Assembly (NCBI RefSeq): GCF_000511385.1 | Contig: NC_023137.1 | Location: 2,797,001 to 2,861,000, forward strand | DNA length: 64,000 nt | From: Phaeobacter gallaeciensis DSM 26640 | GTDB lineage: Bacteria > Pseudomonadota > Alphaproteobacteria > Rhodobacterales > Rhodobacteraceae | Direction of reading: 5' to 3' | Shown here: one piece after another, positions 52,103 through 61,672 of the stretch | Layout: every line of letters starts with the position of its first letter | How positions within the stretch are numbered: position 1 is the stretch's first letter | The notes under the pieces: model-generated | What the model was told of the DNA's origin: nothing | Database searches by the model: none | Seen by the model: the letters and a program-made list of their open reading frames with translations, nothing else | Position numbers and translations under genes: made by a program

Positions 52103-53758
52103 TCAGTCTGTCGAGAAGCTTGGCAACGCGGCCGCGGTACTAGAGGCAGGAACCGGCTGTGCCAGCCCACCGGTCAGCCCGGCAGAGGCCGCCTTGATCA
52201 AACCTACCCGTTCCGGCTGTCCCGGCGCAAAGACCGGATCAGCCCCCGCCTCCAGGGCTGCAATTGCCGTCTGGTACCAGCCCTGCGCCTGCTCCGGCGA
52301 CTTCGCCACACCGAACCCCTGTGCCAGATGGTGACCGATCAGCTCGGCATAGGGGCGCTGGCCAACACCAACCATAATCAGCGCGGCCCCCAGCGCCACC
52401 TCCATGTTGTCACGACGGTAACCAGAGAACAGGCAGATACCGGCCGTATTGGAGAGCTGCTCAATCGACATATTCGACTGCAAAACGAATTTCTGCAGAT
52501 CGGAGACCAGCGCATCGCTGCCTGTGCTCCCCAGCTTGGCCAGATAGGGCTGCACCACCGGACCAAAGGCATCGCATTGACTGTCGACTTGCGCCTGGCT
52601 TACGCCCTGCACCTTAGCGACAAGCGCTTCGCCGGAGTTGATTGCATAGGAGCGGGTCAGGCAGAACTGCTCACCCAACGCCAATTCGGGATCGCGTAGA
52701 TTAGAAACAGTCATATAGCCGCCGTTGGAGCTGGTGAGCAGGCTGACTTTGCTGCAATGGCTAGTCAGCGAGGCCGTATTTGCAGCAGGGACTGGTTGCT
52801 GGAACAACTGGATACCCGCCAGCCCGCCGGTTGCAGGCGCTGGCGCCGTGGCCTGCGGCGCAGACGCCAACACTGTACCGCCCGGCGCTGGTGCAGGCGT
52901 CGGTACTGGTGTTGGTGCGGTGGCCTGAACAGTACCCGTGGTCGGCTCATCGCTCATCCGGCACACGCCTTGATGACAGGAGAAATTCGCCGTGGTGACG
53001 CCGCGCGCCATGAAGTCATTGCGCTGATACCCCTGCGGGGTTGAGGCAAACACCATGACAGAGCAATGCGACGCCCCGCACCAGAAGGAACTGCCCGACA
53101 CCGAGGTGTCGATCATATAGTCGTTCTTGCCGTCCCCATTCAGATCTGCCAGCTGCATAAATCCGGATCGCTGCAACAATTGCTCGGCGCTGGGATCGGC
53201 GCTGGCGGCGATTTCATCCACTGCTTCGCTGACCTCAAACGGCAGGCCACCGTAGCTGCCATAACCGCCAGCGCTGGCGCTACGAGTTCCGGTGGCTTCG
53301 TCCCGCCAGACTGGCAGCAGCCCACGTACCCCGTTGGGGCCTTGCATTGCTTTTATAACCTGCGGGCCGCCAATCTGCGCCCGACTGTAGGAGGATACCA
53401 GAAAATCACGTTCATATTGGGTCAGCTGACCTGTGGCGGGGAATCCCATATACCCCTGATACTGCGCCACAGCGGCGCGGGATTTACGCCCCATCACACC
53501 GTCAGGAGAGCCTGCCGGGAAGCCGAAATAATTGAGCGCAGTCTGCGTCTCACGGTTCTGGGCACGCGCTGGGGAATAGGTGCGCTTGCGGGTAACCGGT
53601 TGTTTCCGCGCACGGTTCTTATGCGCCTCGTTGACGATCACACCGCCGATGATACTACCAACCAGCGCTGCGCCAAGGTTATCAGCCACGGCGGGTGCCG
53701 CCCCTGAGGTTGCCAGAACTGATGCGGCTAATGTTGTTTTAAGTGATTTTGAGAACAT
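52103..53758 (-). CDS. Exported peptidoglycan-binding-domain protein with glycine zipper and Sel1-like tail
   Basis: 551 residues from ATG 53758 (MFSKSLKTTL); a longer in-frame start adds 11 residues. A signal peptide (ASVLATSGAAPAVA) is followed by a glycine-zipper helix (ALVGSIIGGVIV), then a PG_binding_1 domain (LNYFGFPAGSPDGVMGRKSR, AVAQYQGYMGFPATGQL). A middle part carries LADLNGDGKNDYMID, similar to an EF-hand/FG-GAP loop, and a proline/alanine-rich linker. The last third has one Sel1-like unit (AQGFGVAKSPEQAQGWYQ). It is probably a periplasmic, wall-associated protein. Exact role unknown. Confidence 0.8.
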   Translation of the reverse strand: MFSKSLKTTLAASVLATSGAAPAVADNLGAALVGSIIGGVIVNEAHKNRARKQPVTRKRTYSPARAQNRETQTALNYFGFPAGSPDGVMGRKSRAAVAQYQGYMGFPATGQLTQYERDFLVSSYSRAQIGGPQVIKAMQGPNGVRGLLPVWRDEATGTRSASAGGYGSYGGLPFEVSEAVDEIAASADPSAEQLLQRSGFMQLADLNGDGKNDYMIDTSVSGSSFWCGASHCSVMVFASTPQGYQRNDFMARGVTTANFSCHQGVCRMSDEPTTGTVQATAPTPVPTPAPAPGGTVLASAPQATAPAPATGGLAGIQLFQQPVPAANTASLTSHCSKVSLLTSSNGGYMTVSNLRDPELALGEQFCLTRSYAINSGEALVAKVQGVSQAQVDSQCDAFGPVVQPYLAKLGSTGSDALVSDLQKFVLQSNMSIEQLSNTAGICLFSGYRRDNMEVALGAALIMVGVGQRPYAELIGHHLAQGFGVAKSPEQAQGWYQTAIAALEAGADPVFAPGQPERVGLIKAASAGLTGGLAQPVPASSTAAALPSFSTD

Positions 53759-53881
53759 ATTACGCGCCCCCCTATTGATGAAAACATGCAATCACGGTAG
53801 CGCACCACGCGGCAAGCAGGCCAGAAAATTCGGCGCGCCGCGCTATACTGGTTACAAAAGTCGTAACAAAGGACACCGTCG

Positions 53882-54553
53882 ATGGTTGAATGGATCACCA
53901 GCTCAGGTCTGACCGGCTATGACGAAGCCGTCGCCTTTATGGAAGACCGCGCCGCCGGGATTGCCGCCGGAACCGCTGAAGAATGCATCTGGCTGGTCGA
54001 GCATCCTCCGCTCTATACCGCAGGCACCTCGGCGCAGCCTGAGGATCTGACGGACCCTGACCGTTTCCCTGTCCACCCTAGCAAACGCGGGGGGCAATAC
54101 ACTTATCACGGGCCGGGGCAGCGGGTTGTCTATGTCATGCTGGATGTGGCCAAGCGTGGCCGCGATGTGCGGTGCTTCGTACGCCAGCTGGAACGTTGGG
54201 TGATCCTGGCGCTTGATCGTTTCAATGTGACTGGTCATATCCGCGATGGTCGGGTGGGTGTTTGGGTCGAACGCGACGACAAGCCCCTGCGTGCCAATGG
54301 TGAGAAGACCGAGGATAAGATCGCGGCCATTGGTATCCGCCTGCGCAAATGGGTCAGCTTTCACGGCATCTCAATCAATGTCGAACCCGATCTCAGCCAT
54401 TTTGACGGCATCGTGCCCTGTGGCATCACAGAGTTTGGCGTCACCAGCCTGGTGGATCTGGGCCTGCCTGTAACCATGACCGATGTCGATGTCGCGCTGA
54501 AGCAGTGCTTCGATGTGGCCTTCGCCACAACTGACACCTGCCCCACGGATTAG
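53882..54553 (+). CDS. lipB: Octanoyl-[acyl-carrier-protein]:protein octanoyltransferase
   Basis: 223 residues. LipB motifs are present: [12 protein letters not shown] (about 69-80), the catalytic lysine K146 in [18 protein letters not shown], and the catalytic cysteine C180 in GIVPCGI. LipB moves the octanoyl group from ACP to lipoyl domains of pyruvate and 2-oxoglutarate dehydrogenases, the first step of protein lipoylation. It is divergent from the peptidoglycan-binding protein gene. Length is normal. Confidence 0.97.
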   Translation: MVEWITSSGLTGYDEAVAFMEDRAAGIAAGTAEECIWLVEHPPLYTAGTSAQPEDLTDPDRFPVHPSKRGGQYTYHGPGQRVVYVMLDVAKRGRDVRCFVRQLERWVILALDRFNVTGHIRDGRVGVWVERDDKPLRANGEKTEDKIAAIGIRLRKWVSFHGISINVEPDLSHFDGIVPCGITEFGVTSLVDLGLPVTMTDVDVALKQCFDVAFATTDTCPTD

Positions 54554-54585
54554 GCCAGCTTCGAAGACCGACGGTAAGCCCGCGC

Positions 54586-56448
54586 TCACGAGGGAATGCG
54601 CTGCCGCAAATCCTCGATCGCTGCGAACACAAGTTCCGGCTGCGCATAAAGCAGCATGGTTCCGGCCCGTTTGCTGATCCGGATTTGCAAGTCCGCACTG
54701 CCGGGGCCAAGCGCCGCCTGCAAGCGCTCCGCTGGGGTCACGGTATCCTCACCACCATGCAGGTAGATGGTGGGCGCCGCCTTGGCACTGTGGCGCGTGT
54801 CACGCGGGCGCGCCGCCAGCCGCAAATCCGTCTCATACCCACCGCGCCCATGCTGCATCATCATCCTGTGGCTCTGTTCCAGTACGGCACTCAATCCGGG
54901 ATCCGCCAGCAATCTCCGATCCGCGCTGTCTTTTGCAATCTGGCGCGAGACCAAGACCTGCGGTCCTTTCTGGCGCACCGATCGGGACCAACTGCGGACC
55001 ACCAACGGCAATACTGCCTTGGCATGCACCGCACTAAGCGCCATGGCGCGCTGATGTCCGCGCAAAGCGCCCGCCTGCCCTATGCTGGGCAGCGGCAGCG
55101 TCGCGCCAACTCCAACGACACCGCCCAGACGGTCCCGTAGGCGGCGCGCCGCTGCGGCGGTGAACACGCAGCCACTGCGGTGCCCAAGGAGAATTGGCCG
55201 CTCCAGCCCCTCGGTATCGATCAGCGCTTCAAGCTGCGTGATGAACAGATCAACAGGATCGGCCTGGCGCGGCAGTCGGTCCGACCCACCGTATCCACAG
55301 CGCAATGGCGCCAGAACCTGCAAGCCGCGCGCACGCAGCATGGGCTGTAGCCGCTGCATCCCCGCGATACCGTCGAAAATCCCGTGAACAAAGATCACCG
55401 CCTGCCCACGTGCCGCGCCAAAACGCAGGTAACGCGAACTCAGCCCGCAAGGCAGAGAAAGCCATTTTTGGGGCGGCGATGCGACTCCTGCAGCGATCTT
55501 GTAATCCTCAACTGTCTGGGCAATCAGATGCGCCAGAAAACGTAGCATTTCCGGACAACTTGGTGCGGCCGTCTTGGTCAGCATCCCCCTCAGAACAGCC
55601 AGTTCGGGATCGCGCTGGCCACCCTTGCCTATGCCCAATTCGACCCAATCGTCGCCGGTAAGCAGATGCCGCAGCAGCGACATTTCCTGCGGGTCGAAGC
55701 CAAACCAGTTTGCTATCAGGGTTGCCGCCATATCGGACCAGGCGGTCTGCACCTGTTCTACCAACAATGCAGGCGCAGCCAGATCTGCCGCACCAAGGGA
55801 ATGCAGGGGCAGATCCGCGCGCCCATCAAGGGGCTGGCACATCAGCAGGTGCCCTCCTGCAGTCCGCAATAGAACAAGCGCGGGGCGCTGCGCATCAGCG
55901 TCGAAGAGGTTTCGCCACTTTGGCAGGTCAGCATCTGTGACCTGCAGACTTTTGGAGATCGGCAGGTCGGTGACGCGCCCGCTACTCGGCCAATCGCCCC
56001 TTGCAGCCAGTACCTCGGCCTCCTGCGAGACCAGCGCCCAATTGCGGTCACCACAGGGAAGCACGGTCTGAAGCTCAGGCCAAAAACCGTGATTCTGCGC
56101 GGCTACCAATCGGCTTCTGAGGTAAATCGCCCTGTCGAAATGACGCCTGATCAGTACAGGGTCTGTTAAATCGCCCGCTGCCGAGAGAGCAGAAGTGGGA
56201 TGGATTTCACCTGCGTATGCGTTTGGGCTATCCCAGCCTCCTACGGCCGCGGCCTGCGCGCGTGCGCGACCTGAGCCCATAGTCGATCGGGAGGCCGGTT
56301 CAGAAATATCATCATAATCTGCACGATTCAATCGGTCGCGCCAAGCCTCGGCGTTGGCGATACCCAGAACTGAGGCGTACACTGCGGCAGCCACCGTTTC
56401 GTCTGACAAACCATCTGAATTGCCGCTTTCCTCTGCCGTCCTACCCAC
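54586..56448 (-). CDS. LuxR-like HTH protein fused to a degenerate alpha/beta-hydrolase domain
   Basis: 620 residues in three parts. Residues 1-240 are sensor-like (VYASVLGIANAEAWRDRL; later LVLLRTAGGHLLMCQPLDGR). Residues ~248-310 align by eye with a LuxR-type HTH in its degenerate roseobacter form (FGFDPQEMSLLRHLLTG, LGIGKGGQ, AVLRGMLTKT, LRFLAHL). Residues ~335-618 are an alpha/beta-hydrolase fold: VIFVHG (350-356), GYGGSD, an elbow LLGHRSGC and acid HGGEDTVTP. In the elbow the nucleophile position reads arginine (R424) and the catalytic histidine position reads threonine (AGT, T597), so it is probably not an enzyme. It is likely a ligand-responsive regulator. Confidence 0.7.
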   Translation of the reverse strand: MGRTAEESGNSDGLSDETVAAAVYASVLGIANAEAWRDRLNRADYDDISEPASRSTMGSGRARAQAAAVGGWDSPNAYAGEIHPTSALSAAGDLTDPVLIRRHFDRAIYLRSRLVAAQNHGFWPELQTVLPCGDRNWALVSQEAEVLAARGDWPSSGRVTDLPISKSLQVTDADLPKWRNLFDADAQRPALVLLRTAGGHLLMCQPLDGRADLPLHSLGAADLAAPALLVEQVQTAWSDMAATLIANWFGFDPQEMSLLRHLLTGDDWVELGIGKGGQRDPELAVLRGMLTKTAAPSCPEMLRFLAHLIAQTVEDYKIAAGVASPPQKWLSLPCGLSSRYLRFGAARGQAVIFVHGIFDGIAGMQRLQPMLRARGLQVLAPLRCGYGGSDRLPRQADPVDLFITQLEALIDTEGLERPILLGHRSGCVFTAAAARRLRDRLGGVVGVGATLPLPSIGQAGALRGHQRAMALSAVHAKAVLPLVVRSWSRSVRQKGPQVLVSRQIAKDSADRRLLADPGLSAVLEQSHRMMMQHGRGGYETDLRLAARPRDTRHSAKAAPTIYLHGGEDTVTPAERLQAALGPGSADLQIRISKRAGTMLLYAQPELVFAAIEDLRQRIPS

Positions 56449-56850
56449 GGCCCCTCCTCAGCAACATACACAGGCAAACACCCGTTACTTTACAAATCCA
56501 CAGCGACAAACGCATGCGGCGTTGACACAATACCCCCTGATCTCAACCAAGCCTTCTCCTTGCTTCGGTCTGGATCACATCTCCCAACGGTGCGGCGCTT
56601 CATCAGCAGCGCTGCGCGCCTTCTCTATCACCGGTCGCCATCTACACGTGAATGCACCAGCCCGACGCTCTACGTCTTCAACGACGTGCCCAAACCCCAA
56701 TATTTTAAGGACTTCGTAAAAATTTTGGCGACCCTAGAATAAACGGGTCACACATATCAATCATTTTTTCGCGTCAAGGTAGAATATCTGGCGCGCACTA
56801 CCCGAGGCACTCCCTCAACCACAGATCGCAGCCTCTCGGGTTACCTAGAG
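56449..56850. other. Non-coding interval upstream of the HTH-hydrolase gene
   Basis: 402 bases. It should contain the promoter of the HTH-hydrolase gene and the end of the HIT operon. No palindrome or RNA was recognised. Confidence 0.45.
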
Positions 56851-57282
56851 TCACCCATCAGACAGAGCAACTGCCGCTCGCATTCTTTCGGCGTGCTCGG
56901 ACAAGACACCCGGGTCGGCCATAATACCCGGTGGCCGCACCGTGTCCCCAGCGCGACGGGGAAGGATATGGAAATGGAGATGGAAAACCTCCTGACCGCC
57001 TTCAGCCTCATTGAACTGCTGCACCGTCACCCCCTGCGCGTCGAACGCGCGCATCGCAACGTGGCTCATCTTCTGCGCCGTGGCCATCACGGCGGCCAGC
57101 TGCTCAGCCGAGGCATCCAGTAGATTGCGGCACGGGGTCTTTGGGATAACCAGCATATGACCGTCGGATCGCGGCATGATATCCATAAAAACGAAGGTCG
57201 CCTCATCCTCATACACTTTGTAGGAGGGAAGTTCTCCGCGCAGAATTTTCGCGAAGATATTGTTTGGATCGTATTGCGCCAC
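56851..57282 (-). CDS. HIT family protein
   Basis: 143 residues from a GTG at 57282 with GGAG eight bases upstream; another GTG three codons earlier is possible. The histidine triad is HLHFH (H101, H103, H105), and the N-terminus (DPNNIFAKILRGELPSYKVY) and GHMLVIPK are typical of the HINT/Hit branch. HIT proteins hydrolyse nucleoside phosphoramidates or dinucleotides such as AMP-lysine or Ap4A in the cytoplasm. It is divergent from ctaD. Confidence 0.93.
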   Translation of the reverse strand: MAQYDPNNIFAKILRGELPSYKVYEDEATFVFMDIMPRSDGHMLVIPKTPCRNLLDASAEQLAAVMATAQKMSHVAMRAFDAQGVTVQQFNEAEGGQEVFHLHFHILPRRAGDTVRPPGIMADPGVLSEHAERMRAAVALSDG

Positions 57283-57491
57283 TATCTGCACTCCGTGAGG
57301 TCGTTGGATGGACTTTCGCGCTCCCGGTCATCAGGGTCAAGCGCACCACGGCATCTTGATTGACAAAACAGTATCGCTTTGCGGTATTGGCGATGAATTC
57401 TGCGGGCGCCAAAAGCGAAGTCCCGCCCTCGACCGTGACACCCGTCGGGAGTCCGCGCAGCCCGAAACGGGACTGCCCGCGACAATTATTC

Positions 57492-57505
57492 TTGATCCAT
57501 ATCAA
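57492..57505. promoter_or_regulatory. Perfect FNR/Anr-type box upstream of ctaD
   Basis: TTGAT-CCAT-ATCAA is identical to the FNR consensus and fully symmetric. It lies 106 bases upstream of the ctaD start. In Rhodobacteraceae FnrL recognises this site; placement at the promoter of the aerobic aa3 oxidase suggests repression at low oxygen. Confidence 0.7.
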
Positions 57506-57555
57506 ACTCCGCCATTGAAGGCCTGTTGCGGGCGAACTAAAACGCAAGATGAGTC

Positions 57556-57585
57556 TAGGCCCACCTATGCGGTTTTTTGGGCCTA
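57556..57585 (+). promoter_or_regulatory. Inverted repeat in the ctaD 5' leader
   Basis: TAGGCCCA and TGGGCCTA, separated by 14 bases that include six T. It lies 25 bases before the start and close to the ribosome binding site, so it could affect mRNA stability or translation. Confidence 0.35.
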
Positions 57586-57610
57586 TCGTTATGCAACAGG
57601 AGGCACCTTA

Positions 57611-59284
57611 ATGGCAGATGCAGCCATTCATGGTCACGGCCACGAAGACGAGCGCGGTTTCTTTACCCGCTGGTTCATGAGCACGAACCATAAGGATATC
57701 GGCATTCTCTACCTGATCGTTTCGGCGATCGTTGGTTTCATCTCCGTCGCGTTCACCGTTTACATGCGGCTTGAACTGATGGATCCCGGCGTTCAATACA
57801 TGTGCCTCGAAGGCGCACGTCTTTTTGCAGATGCGTCTGCGGAATGTACCCCCAACGGGCACCTCTGGAACGTTCTGATCACTGGCCACGGCATCCTGAT
57901 GATGTTCTTCGTGGTCATTCCCGCGTTGTTCGGCGGGTTCGGCAACTACTTCATGCCGCTGCAGATCGGCGCGCCGGACATGGCGTTCCCGCGGATGAAC
58001 AACCTGTCCTTCTGGATGTATGTCGCAGGCACCTCGCTGGCGGTTGCGTCGGTTCTGGCACCTGGCGGCAACGATCAAGCTGGTTCCGGTGTTGGCTGGG
58101 TTCTCTACCCACCGCTATCCACCAATGAAGGCGGCTTCTCCATGGATCTGGCGATCTTCGCCGTTCACGTCTCGGGCGCGTCCTCGATCCTTGGTGCGAT
58201 CAACATGATCACCACTTTCCTAAACATGCGCGCACCCGGCATGACCCTGTTCAAGGTGCCGCTGTTCTCCTGGTCGATCTTCGTCACCTCCTGGCTGATC
58301 CTCTTGTCCCTGCCAGTTCTGGCGGGCGCGATCACCATGCTGCTGATGGACCGCAACTTCGGCTTCACCTTCTTTGATCCTGCCGGCGGCGGCGACCCGA
58401 TCCTGTATCAGCACATCCTGTGGTTCTTTGGCCACCCGGAAGTGTACATCGTGATCCTGCCGGGCTTTGGCATCATCTCTCACGTGATCGCGACCTTCGC
58501 GCGCAAGCCAGTCTTTGGCTACCTGCCGATGGTCTGGGCGATCATTGCGATTGGTGTTCTGGGCTTCGTCGTATGGGCACACCACATGTACACCGTTGGC
58601 ATGTCGCTGAACCAACAGGCCTACTTCATGCTGGCCACCATGGTCATCGCGGTTCCCACCGGGGTTAAGGTGTTCTCCTGGATTGCCACCATGTGGGGCG
58701 GCTCCATTGAGTTCAAAGCGCCAATGATGTTTGCCTTCGGCTTCCTGTTCCTGTTCACCGTTGGCGGTGTGACCGGTGTGGTTCTGTCGCAGGCCTCTGT
58801 GGACCGTGCCTATCACGACACCTACTATGTGGTTGCACACTTCCACTACGTGATGAGCTTGGGCGCAGTGTTCGCGATCTTCTCCGGCATCTATTTCTAC
58901 TTCGGCAAGATGACCGGTCGTCAGTACAACGAGCTGGGCGCCCAGATCCACTTCTGGATGTTCTTCATTGGCGCCAACCTGACCTTCTTCCCCCAGCACT
59001 TCCTGGGCCGTCAGGGCATGCCGCGTCGTTACATCGACTACCCGGAAGGCTTCGCATACTGGAACAAGATCTCGTCCTATGGCGCGTTCCTGTCCTTTGC
59101 CTCGTTCCTGCTGTTCTTTGGTGTTGTGATCTACTCGCTGCTGCGTGGCGCTCGTATCACCCAGAACAACTACTGGAACGAGTATGCCGACACGCTGGAG
59201 TGGACCCTGCCCTCTCCGCCGCCGGAGCACACCTTCGAAATCCTGCCCAAGCAGGAAGACTGGGATCGTTCCCACTCGCACTAA
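57611..59284 (+). CDS. ctaD: Cytochrome c oxidase subunit I (aa3-type)
   Basis: 557 residues from ATG 57611, with ACAGGAGG 11 bases upstream. The N-terminus is [19 protein letters not shown] as in alphaproteobacterial aa3 oxidases. Twelve helices are expected. Metal ligands are visible: the low-spin haem histidine in [11 protein letters not shown], the CuB site [13 protein letters not shown] with the His-Tyr cross-link pair, HHMYTVG, and [11 protein letters not shown]. The enzyme reduces oxygen at the end of the aerobic chain and pumps protons. Other subunits are not in this window, as is usual for ctaD in this group. An FNR box upstream suggests oxygen control. Confidence 0.98.
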   Translation: MADAAIHGHGHEDERGFFTRWFMSTNHKDIGILYLIVSAIVGFISVAFTVYMRLELMDPGVQYMCLEGARLFADASAECTPNGHLWNVLITGHGILMMFFVVIPALFGGFGNYFMPLQIGAPDMAFPRMNNLSFWMYVAGTSLAVASVLAPGGNDQAGSGVGWVLYPPLSTNEGGFSMDLAIFAVHVSGASSILGAINMITTFLNMRAPGMTLFKVPLFSWSIFVTSWLILLSLPVLAGAITMLLMDRNFGFTFFDPAGGGDPILYQHILWFFGHPEVYIVILPGFGIISHVIATFARKPVFGYLPMVWAIIAIGVLGFVVWAHHMYTVGMSLNQQAYFMLATMVIAVPTGVKVFSWIATMWGGSIEFKAPMMFAFGFLFLFTVGGVTGVVLSQASVDRAYHDTYYVVAHFHYVMSLGAVFAIFSGIYFYFGKMTGRQYNELGAQIHFWMFFIGANLTFFPQHFLGRQGMPRRYIDYPEGFAYWNKISSYGAFLSFASFLLFFGVVIYSLLRGARITQNNYWNEYADTLEWTLPSPPPEHTFEILPKQEDWDRSHSH

Positions 59285-59310
59285 AGTGCAGTTGAGCTGA
59301 AACACAGACA

Positions 59311-59345
59311 GGCCCCGAAGCACCCGCTTCGGGGCCTTCTTCTTG
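59311..59345 (+). terminator. Rho-independent terminator of ctaD
   Basis: A perfect 11-base-pair stem GGCCCCGAAGC with GCTTCGGGGCC (loop ACCC) is followed by TTCTTCTT. Confidence 0.82.
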
Positions 59346-59427
59346 GCATCAACACATCTCGGCACATCGCTGAAGATGTCTGCCCCGAAGTGCTGGACAG
59401 CCTCTGCCGAGACGCTAAGTTCACGCC

Positions 59428-59913
59428 ATGCCCTACCAATGGACCACCGCCCGGACTGACAGTCACCAGGAGCTGCATCTTTGGCCGCATCAATCGCTGC
59501 GACCAGAAGGCTACGTCCGGTTCATGGCGGTGCTTGCCGCACTGATCACCATTCCGATGATCCCACTTGTGGGCAGCGCTGCTCTCTGGGGGATTCTTCC
59601 CTTTGTGACGGCCACGCTTTTCGCGGTAAAATGGGCGCTGGACCGCAGCCGCCGCGACCGCCATGTGCTGGAGGTGCTGACGCTCGACCCCAGCGAAGCG
59701 CATCTGGAGCGCATCAATCCAACGGGCCCGCGCCAGAACTGGAGCTGCAATCGCTATTGGACCGAGGTCGAGCTGCACGCAGATGATGGCCCGGTGCCCA
59801 ATTATGTCACACTGCGCGGCAGCGGTCGCGAGGTAGAGATCGGGGCCTTCCTGTCAGAGGATGAACGCAAGGCGCTCTATGACGAACTAAGAACCGCCTT
59901 TCGCAAGGCATGA
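59428..59913 (+). CDS. DUF2244 domain membrane protein
   Basis: 161 residues. Residues 30-75 hold two adjacent hydrophobic helices (MAVLAALITIPMIPLVGSAA and GILPFVTATLFAVKWAL), preceded by LRPEGYVRFMA and followed by a cytoplasmic domain with LTLDPSEAHLERI and VEIGAFLSEDERKALYDEL. This is DUF2244, often found near cytochrome oxidase or endonuclease III genes in alphaproteobacteria. Function unknown. It lies after ctaD behind a terminator. Confidence 0.88.
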   Translation: MPYQWTTARTDSHQELHLWPHQSLRPEGYVRFMAVLAALITIPMIPLVGSAALWGILPFVTATLFAVKWALDRSRRDRHVLEVLTLDPSEAHLERINPTGPRQNWSCNRYWTEVELHADDGPVPNYVTLRGSGREVEIGAFLSEDERKALYDELRTAFRKA

Positions 59914-60138
59914 CCCGCCCTTGACGTACTGCCCTTTGACATAGACGCCCAGCCCGGCTATGGCTGACTTATGACCAATGCGAGCCTGATCTTTTCGACC
60001 GTCTATTATCCGCTGTTTCCATAACGGCGGACGCATTCTCATTTCTTTGATGTTTACCCCGCCGCGATCCGGCGGTCTGAGACATCATCTCCCATCCTTT
60101 ACCATCGGCATCGCGGCACAGACCGGAGCCCAATTTCG

Positions 60139-60924
60139 ATGCCCCAACCTCCTCTATTCTCCCGCATTGGCCTGATTGGCTTTGGCGCATTTGGGCAATT
60201 AATCGCCCGCCACCTGTCACCGCTGGTGCCGATCTGCGTTTATGATCCGGCACAGACCTGTGAAGGGCCACGCCACCCATCTCTCCGATTCGGCTCGCTC
60301 GCGGAAACAGCCGCCTGCCCCTTGGTGATCCTCGCCGTGCCTGTTGGCGCGATGGAGCCGCTGTGTCACGCGCTTGCGCCACTGGTCAGGCCCGGCGCAT
60401 GGGTACTGGATGTCGGATCCGTGAAAATGGCCCCTGCCGATGTGATGCACCGGATCTTGCCGCCAGAGGTCAATCTGCTTGGCACCCACCCGCTCTTTGG
60501 TCCCGAAAGCACCCGGCAGGGACTCGCGGGTCAGAAAATCGCCCTCTGCCCCCTGCGCGGCGGTCGCCCATTACGCTTGGCAGCAATGTTGCGGCATTTC
60601 TTTCAGCTTGAGGTGATTTGGACCACACCCGAGGCGCATGACCGCGAATTAGCGACGGTACAGGGGCTCACCCATCTGATTGCTCAGGCCCTCAATCAGG
60701 TCGCGCCGGAGACTCTTCGGATGACCACCGCCAGTTTCGAGCTGATGCAGCAGGCCAGCCGCATGGTGACGGGAGATGCCCCCGGTGTGCTGGAGGCGAT
60801 CCTGCGCGACAATCCGTTTGCAGCAGATGTGCGGGACAGCTTTCTGCAGCGCGCCGCTGACCTTGGCCAACACCCCGTCACGCCACGCACACAACAAAGC
60901 CCGCCAAACGCGGCGGGCTTCTGA
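60139..60924 (+). CDS. Prephenate/arogenate dehydrogenase family protein (TyrA-like)
   Basis: 261 residues. The NAD(P)-binding motif GLIGFGAFG sits at the N-terminus, and the TyrA substrate region is represented by LDVGSVKMAPADVM and NLLGTHPLFGPEST. The C-terminal helical dimerisation part is shortish. It oxidatively decarboxylates prephenate or arogenate in tyrosine synthesis, or is a diverged paralogue; roseobacters carry such a short TyrA-like gene besides others. The last codons run into a hairpin terminator shared with the convergent gatB/yqeY gene. Confidence 0.83.
   Translation: MPQPPLFSRIGLIGFGAFGQLIARHLSPLVPICVYDPAQTCEGPRHPSLRFGSLAETAACPLVILAVPVGAMEPLCHALAPLVRPGAWVLDVGSVKMAPADVMHRILPPEVNLLGTHPLFGPESTRQGLAGQKIALCPLRGGRPLRLAAMLRHFFQLEVIWTTPEAHDRELATVQGLTHLIAQALNQVAPETLRMTTASFELMQQASRMVTGDAPGVLEAILRDNPFAADVRDSFLQRAADLGQHPVTPRTQQSPPNAAGF
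60897..60920. terminator. Terminator hairpin at the end of the TyrA-like gene, shared with yqeY
   Basis: Stem AAGCCCGCC with GGCGGGCTT around AAACGC. It overlaps the last codons of the plus-strand gene and lies 38 bases past the minus-strand gene, where TTTGTTGT follows. Confidence 0.65.
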
Positions 60925-60957
60925 TCTTTGCAACGATATCCGCCAGTCATTGGCAGG

Positions 60958-61431
60958 TCAGCAATCGCCCCCTTGGCACAGCTGATCCTTGACCAGCGGG
61001 CCGACCTTACCAAAATCCATCTGGCCGGTGTATTTGCCTTTCAGCGCGCCCATGACCTTGCCCATATCCCGGATAGACTGGGCACCGGTATCGACAACAG
61101 CGGCCTTCACGGCCTCTGCCACCTCATCATCGCTCAGCTGCTTAGGTAGAAATTCTTCGATGATGGCAATCTCACCAAGCTCGCGCTCTGCCAGATCCAG
61201 CCGCCCGCCCTCTTCATAGGCACGCGCGCTTTCATTGCGCTGCTTGGTCATCTTACCCAGGATCGCGAGGATCTCAGCATCGCCGATTCCCCCCGCTTCG
61301 CCATCCACCCGCTCAGCAATTTCGCGGTCCTTGATCGCGGCATTGATCAGACGCAGGGTTGCCAGTCGGGCTGCTGCGCGGTCCTTCATGGCTTGTTTCA
61401 GGGCCATATTGACCCGAGTTCGCGTATCCAT
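60958..61431 (-). CDS. GatB/YqeY domain protein
   Basis: 157 residues, a complete YqeY-type protein: TRVNMALKQAMKDRAAARLA at the N-terminus, LGKMTKQRNESARAYEEGGR, IIEEFLPKQLSDDEV and GKVMGALKGKYTGQMDFG. The fold equals the C-terminal tRNA-binding tail of GatB. It is thought to take part in tRNA-dependent amidation or related tRNA handling, without firm evidence. It is divergent from carA, a conserved arrangement in alphaproteobacteria. Confidence 0.93.
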   Translation of the reverse strand: MDTRTRVNMALKQAMKDRAAARLATLRLINAAIKDREIAERVDGEAGGIGDAEILAILGKMTKQRNESARAYEEGGRLDLAERELGEIAIIEEFLPKQLSDDEVAEAVKAAVVDTGAQSIRDMGKVMGALKGKYTGQMDFGKVGPLVKDQLCQGGDC

Positions 61432-61672
61432 TTATCTGTCCATTCCCACGGAGTCGGAAACCGGATCTTTACCTAAAGTGGTAGTCCAGTTCAAGTTGCG
61501 GCCCTCCGAATGACGTTGGGACACTCCCCAGCGGTCATCAAAGGCTATAGTCGAGCAAAAAGACCGGCTGTGCAGGATCAGAACACGGTCGTAACACGCC
61601 CAGGCAGGCTTGACGCCTTGCGGCCCTCCCCTTAAAAGCCCATGAATTTTGCCCAGATTGGAGAGTCGCGCC

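Larger units (their letters stand above)
57283..57610 (+). other. ctaD leader and promoter region
   Basis: 328 bases. An open frame continuous with ctaD extends through it, but the oxidase begins at 57611. It contains an FNR box (57492-57505) and an inverted repeat (57556-57585) before the AGGAGG ribosome binding site. Confidence 0.6.

Noticed and set aside
58220..59365. A 381-codon minus-strand open frame
   Set aside because: It is antisense to ctaD and shows repeated low-complexity charged residues typical of shadows of membrane genes.
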